A stretch of DNA of 64,000 bases, from the NCBI GenBank assembly GCA_014529385.2, contig CM043959.1:1644358-1708357 (forward strand), read 5' to 3'. Of the stretch, positions 59,111-64,000 are shown piece after piece. Source of the DNA: Adiantum capillus-veneris. Taxonomy: Eukaryota; Streptophyta; Polypodiopsida; Polypodiales; Pteridaceae. The notes under the pieces are model-generated. The model was not told the origin of the DNA. It searched no databases and was given only the letters and a program-made list of their open reading frames with translations. How positions within the stretch are numbered: the first letter of the stretch is position 1; every line of letters begins with the position of its first letter. Position numbers and translations under genes: made by a program.

Positions 59111-59122
59111 CCTCTTGTAGTG
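59111..59122 (-). repeat. CACTA right terminal inverted repeat
   Basis: CCTCTTGTAGTG, the complement of the left end, followed by target duplication CAC. Confidence 0.95.
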
Positions 59123-59336
59123 CACCTCTCCCACTGCTTTTTGAAAATCGTGCACACATACCCCCTACTTCTTTGCATTACGTGTGTTATGTGCATGCTT
59201 GTGTGAGTGCATCTCAAAAGACAGATTTCTCAATAGGAAGCTCGCTAATGACTTGTTCTTCTCTCAAAATCACAGTGACTAATGTATTTCCTTAGTATGT
59301 GTTCTTCTCAAGTGACCTACTATTATGATTGTCTCA

Positions 59337-59468
<132 letters not shown>

Positions 59469-60900
59469 TATTTCTTACCTTGGTATATCGTTTTGTAGAG
59501 ACCACCTCTCTTGTGATAGTAGACATCCTTAAAATTTAAGGTGCTTAGTCAAAATTGCAAAACATGGACACTGTGTCGCTCTACCCTACTTTATATATTG
59601 CATTGCTCTCAATCCCAACACATACAACAACAGAGAATACATTAGTGTCTATTTTTTAGCATCTACTTGTTTGCAATAATAAAAATTTGTCACATTTTTG
59701 TGCACAATCTACACTACAAGTGTGCATGAATCAGACACACTGCACGTGCAATCGTTCGTAGACAATTGTAGGGGGGAGGTGGCGCAATATTCTCCCTAGT
59801 TAATATAATCACAAAAAGATGCATCCTCCTTTCCATTATAGCGGGGGACTCTTAGAGTTAGGAGCCAGGTTTTGGGCTTCCAGTGTTTGAAGCGGGTTTG
59901 CAAAAAGGATATTTGGGAGGATAACTTGCCAAAGATCATCGCTTTTCTAGTATGCTTGTATCAATAGGTGCAATCTCAAAATATGCAACAACAATATATC
60001 AAAGTTTAAGTTGAGTGATTGTAAAACTCACTAAAACTACGTTACAAATCTCAAAACACAGTATTGTTGAGCAAAAGGCAACGAGCTTTGGGATAGGAAA
60101 AGCATGTGAAATCACTATTTTGAGCGCATAATGTCGACAAAAAGGGTTTCCCTGAGCTTAGCCTTGAATAAAAGAGAAAAGAGAGTAGAAAGATCACTAA
60201 ATTATGCATGTAAATAGCTCAATGAAACTTCGTTAAGTTTCCAAATTTGTTAATTTAAACATGAAAAGTTCCTCATGCCACGAGCTTGTCTTGCTAGCTC
60301 GTAAGTCTCCAATGCTCTCGATCTTGACAAGCATAGTGTTGACATCTTCAAGACCTAACTCAATAAGATGCCTCCCTTGCTGAATAAGAGAAGTGTTAAA
60401 TATATCAAAAGAGTTTCCACAATGCCAATGCAGCAGGGTGTAGATTTGACATGGGAGTTTTGCGAAGAAGATGCAACACTTGACGCTATTGTTGCTTGGG
60501 CACTCTACACACCAAAAGATTGTTTTTATTCTCTCAGAGCTTAGGACGTACATTATTAGGGAAAGCTCTCTTTGAGGTTTATCTCTATCCATAACTTTTT
60601 CTTTGCTAAGCTAAGAGCAAATGGATATCCCTCCCCCCTTCTGGAAGCTTGTTGTCTCTACCTTTCCTACGATTTGAGACGCTCTCTCCTCCATAAGTTG
60701 TCTAAAACCAAACCTTCACCGACTATCGTCAAAATTCTCACCTCTAATCTGCAATCTCAACATATCCCGTTCCATTAAAAAACCCCTCACTAAACTTCTT
60801 AAATCCAACACCGACCTCGCACACTTACCAAGACATTTGATATGTTGGTTGAATGCGCCCAATCTTGGCACTCTTCTCTCTAGCGCGCAATTCCACCCCC
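59469..60900. other. No gene seen
   Basis: Short frames only. Plus-strand wording ANGYPSPLLEACC near 60613 faintly recalls the thumb end of some reverse transcriptases but is too short to call. Confidence 0.45.
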
Positions 60901-60909
60901 CCCCCCCCT

Positions 60910-60992
<83 letters not shown>
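60901..60992. repeat. C-run and (AC)n microsatellite
   Basis: The C-run before 60910, GCGCGC, then about 37 AC units. Confidence 0.95.
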
Positions 60993-60994
<2 letters not shown>

Positions 60995-61941
60995 CTCTCC
61001 CCACTTCACCTCAATAATTCCACCCTCAAATGACAAACCCCTACCTTAGCTAACTTCGGCCTCCTTTGTATATACGACCCCTCTAATTAGCTCCACCCAT
61101 TCCTAGACTAAGTCAGCCTCCATTTTTCATTAGTCCCTTTTTTGGTATATTTCTTCACTCCTTTATTACCCCCTTCACAACTTTATTACCCTACCGAATC
61201 TCTTCCTTTCCTTCCTTTTTTGAAAGTACCCACTTAAGATTGGTCATGACCTATCTTTTAGTAGGTCTCTCTCTTTAATATGGTACCTTGTACAATTTTT
61301 TGGAACCACACCTCCCTATTTATACCCCCTCCATATCTCTCTTGTGTTTAGACCCCTGAGGAGTTAATTAAGCAAAATGCGTTTGGTGTAAACTTGTGTC
61401 ACTTCTTCTTCCTCTTCCCCCCCTCCCTTACCCTTTTTTTTCTCTCCCTCTTCTCTTCCATCTTGTTGCCAAAGCCAAGTTCGCTCGCTAAGGTTTTTCT
61501 TTTACAACGTTTGGCAAAATCAAGTTTTCATTAGTCTACATGATGATAATCGCAATAGTGGGTTACTTACATAGTAAGGAAATACATTACTAAGTGTGGT
61601 TGAGAGAGAACAAGTTGTTCGCAAGCATCCGCAATTCATTAGCAAGCTTCATACTGTAATTGTTGTCTTTAAGATGCACTTAGTGTAAATAATGTCCAAG
61701 ATAAGCATGCTTTTATTAGACACACCCAACATGGTAATGCAAAGAATCTCTTGGTTGTTTCCTCTCGTTTAGTTAATTTAGTCACGATGAGATTGCTACT
61801 TAGAATGTGAATATATAGTTGCATTTTTATTCTCTACTTGCAATCAATTCAACTATATCAACATTCTCATCTCTCCACTCTATGACATCAGTTTCATGGC
61901 AGCTTTGCCACCTCTACTGCTCTTCACTATAGTGGATGTTA
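60993..61941. other. No gene seen
   Basis: Pyrimidine-rich sequence (61090-61480) then AT-rich sequence, without coding. Confidence 0.5.
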
Positions 61942-62209
61942 ACTCGACTTGCCTTCAATGCCTTGCATGTAGCTATCTAGCTATAGTGTGTTTGTAGGAT
62001 TAAGCGAGGTGCTATCTCTCTCTCTCTCTCTCTCTTATCATTGTATTAATATTTAAGCTATGGGGAAGGAATTGGTTGTATGGGGTGTATCAATCTATTA
62101 AGACATGGCTCACATTCATCTAAGATCATAGAACTCTTTAAAGTTTAGGAAAGTCATAGCTAATTATATGAACATGACAACTTGCATGTTGCATTGTGCA
62201 CACATAATA

Positions 62210-62285
<76 letters not shown>

Positions 62286-62553
62286 ATTCAATAGTAGAAT
62301 ATGTGAAGGTCATTACTGCATGCTATCCTATTTGATCAAGTCCATGCTTGTGCCACCTTCTCAATCCCTATATGCTCAGCCACTATGTACTGAGATACAC
62401 AAATTTCCTTGCAAGCAATGTAGATCTTCCAGCGCATGCAATGTGTCCATCCCACGCATGAGAGTGCCCTATGACCCCTTCTTTGTTTGCGTGATTCTGA
62501 CCATTATTTCATTTCAAGGATGCACGCATATGTTTGAGATTTTGACGGAAGAG
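61942..62553 (+). repeat. Left arm of a large inverted repeat (Penelope-like element)
   Basis: It matches the reverse complement of 63416-64000 closely, including actcgacttgccttcaatgc, the aggattaagcgaggtgct block, ggaattggttgtatgggg, a (TC)n tract and the MFEILTE reading frame at the inner end. Differences are scattered and include a 30-bp indel near 62376-62399. Confidence 0.9.
62214..62281. repeat. (TC)n microsatellite inside left arm
   Basis: About 34 units. The right-arm counterpart (63667-63737) is (GA)n plus (TA)n. Confidence 0.95.
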
Positions 62554-62811
62554 TGATTGATATTGTTTTCCTCACATATTGTTGCAATATGTGCCGGTTT
62601 GAGAAGTAAACATCCATGCTTAGCATGATTACATACATTATCCTAGTAAATGTCTTACTAAAGAACGTCAAAGTCAATTGATTTGCTTTTGCATTGATCT
62701 GTCTCCATATCAATACAAACCATCTTACCATGATCTCGTGAGAGACAAGTCCTAGTCCACGTCAAGCATCATCAAACTGCATTCACTTGCACATTTGTTG
62801 AGAAAAAATGC

Positions 62812-63437
62812 TCACATGTCCTGATTGCCAAGGGAAAGGTTGTAGAAATTTAGGCTTTTTTGGTGGCAATGGATATCAAGGATCCCATAAGCAGAAAATG
62901 AGGGACCTTTGAAGAAATGAATGTCTAGAATAAAATCTTCTTGAGAGGAGATTGAAAGGGAAATTTTGATATATTCTTGGAGGGGTTTTCCATACTCTTG
63001 GAGGAGTTCTCTTAAGCTAAAAAGAGGACCATCCCAAATTCCAAAGACATCATCTACAAATCTCTTAAAGTAGAGAAGGGAAGGGGAAGATAGGAGATTT
63101 TCATGCCTTCCTCTAAAAAGAAAAGAAAGAGGCATGCATACACAACTGCAAAGCTAGACCCCATTGCAGTGCCTTTAATTTGGTGCCAAAATTCTCCATT
63201 GAAAGAGAGGTGATGGTGGTTGAGGATAAGAAAGGCTAAGGGTAAAATGAAATGGACCTTAGGGAAGGCGAAGAAACCTTGGATGGAATTTTTAAGGGCA
63301 AGAGGACCTTCGCAGATGGGGATACTTGGGTAGAGAGATTCAACATCAAAGGTGAAGAGGATAATGTTGGGAGGAAAAGTAATGGAAGCTAAGTCTAAAA
63401 TAAGTGGGTGAGAATCTTCTGTCAAAATCTCAAACAT
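62812..63437 (-). pseudogene. Penelope-like reverse transcriptase fragment
   Basis: On the minus strand: MFEILTEDSHPLILDLA, ILFTFDVESLYPSIPI (first catalytic Asp), FWHQIKGTAMGSSFA, FLEEGM, then after a frame shift near 63100 KRFVDDVFGIWDG (the Asp-Asp box), ISSQEDFILDIHF and HCHQKSLNFYNLS. These are the Penelope-like element RT blocks in order, above all the Q-x-x-GTAMGS and FVDDVF boxes. The front (before the Phe-Asp-Val-Glu-Ser block) and everything after the Q-K-S-L-N-F-Y block, including any GIY-YIG endonuclease, are missing. Confidence 0.85.
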
Positions 63438-63664
63438 GTGTGTGCATCCTCAAAATGAAATAATGGTCAGAATCACACAAACAAAGAAGGGGTCGTAGGG
63501 CACTCTCATACGTGGGATAGACACATTGCATCAGCTAGAAGATCTACATTGGTTGTAAGGAAATTTTTGTAGTTGGGCATATAGAGATTGAGAAGGTGGC
63601 ACAAGCATGGTCTTGGTCAAATAGGATAGCGTGAAATAATGACATTGACATATACTACTATCAA

Positions 63665-63717
<53 letters not shown>

Positions 63718-64000
63718 ATATATATATATATATATATTATGTGTGCACAATGCAACATGCAAGTTGTAATGTCCATATAATTAGCTATGACTTTCCTAAA
63801 CTTTAAAGAGTTCTATGATCTAGATGAATGTGAGCATGTCTTAATAGAGTGATACACCCCATACAACCAATTCCTTCCCCATAGCTTAAATATTAATACA
63901 ATGATAAGAGAGAGAGAGAGAGAGAGAGAGCACCTCGCTTAATCCTACAAACACACTATAGCTAGATAGCTATAGGTAAGGCATTGAAGGCAAGTCGAGT
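63416..64000 (-). repeat. Right arm of the inverted repeat, runs off the window
   Basis: Reverse-complement partner of 61942-62553, still matching at the last base of the window, so its outer end is unseen. Contains (AG)n 63667-63713 and (TA)n to 63737. Penelope-like elements often carry repeats in inverted order, but a foldback or two partial head-to-head copies are equally possible. Confidence 0.88.

Larger units (their letters stand above)
53279..59122 (+). mobile_element. CACTA (En/Spm) DNA transposon, 5.84 kb
   Basis: The ends are CACTACAAGAGG (53279-53290) and its exact reverse complement CCTCTTGTAGTG (59111-59122). A 3-bp target duplication CAC flanks both sides (53276-53278 and 59123-59125). 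Subterminal arrays of the GCGTCGCTAT core in both directions lie inside each end. It holds a tnp2-like gene (55339-56922), a tnpA-like gene (57195-58504) and a captured host fragment (54305-54666). The transposase lacks its central region, so the element likely needs a partner to move. Matching ends and an intact duplication suggest a not very old insertion. Confidence 0.95.

Noticed and set aside
60572-60778. ANGYP-type wording as a reverse-transcriptase C-terminus
   Set aside because: Too short and without any catalytic motif nearby.

Overview
The window looks like a gene-poor, repeat-dense stretch of a large plant nuclear genome. The plant signs are a degenerate light-harvesting Lhcb3-like pseudogene, tandem PPR-repeat debris, a CACTA (En/Spm) transposon, tRNA-iMet-primed LTR retrotransposons and CCCTAAA-like telomeric words. 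The PPR wording, the abundance of (GA)n/(GT)n arrays and Penelope-like elements make a fern my best guess. That is an inference, not a proof. No rRNA or tRNA gene or CRISPR array was seen, and only one small stand-alone host gene looks intact.

Layout. 1-3125: simple repeats and old, AT-rich repeat debris. 3126-14536: a Ty3/gypsy chromovirus with 2.8 kb LTRs. Its left LTR carries a Ty1/copia fragment, its pol is broken by stops and deletions, and its right side continues past the LTR into a second primer-binding site before a scrambled junction. 14553-15330 and 20594-21371 are two nearly identical copies of an unclassified repeat; a diverged relative probably fills part of 600-3125. 15451-18951 (minus): a reverse-transcriptase gene with a long N-terminal extension and uncertain clade. 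About 21670-25458 (minus): a LINE with ORF1-like, endonuclease and RT parts, decayed by frameshifts. 25.5-31.9 kb: simple repeats, degenerate telomere-like words and AT-rich sequence without recognised genes. 32290-33789: a tandem array whose units carry a 22-24 bp palindrome, lying upstream of a gag-protease-only retroelement (34.6-38.9 kb).

42368-45957 (minus): a gag-only copia-type element with two short LTRs, itself holding a MITE-like insertion. 46609-46989 (minus): a small membrane-protein gene resembling the GLUTAMINE DUMPER family. 48.1-50.4 kb: three unrelated gene relics in a row (Lhcb3-like, an unrecognised zinc-motif protein, PPR). 51.8-52.7 kb (minus): an ORF1-only 'half-LINE' sharing its 3' end with the LINE at 21.7 kb. 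53279-59122: a complete CACTA transposon with matching ends, CAC target duplication, subterminal repeats, a tnp2-like gene that has lost its central region, a tnpA-like gene, and a captured fragment of a heavy-metal-associated isoprenylated protein. 61942-64000: a Penelope-like RT fragment between inverted arms that run off the window.

The most interesting items are the palindrome array, the CACTA gene capture, the possible gag-start exon inside the gypsy LTR, the unusual RT gene and the shared hairpin-plus-microsatellite 3' end of two LINE derivatives.
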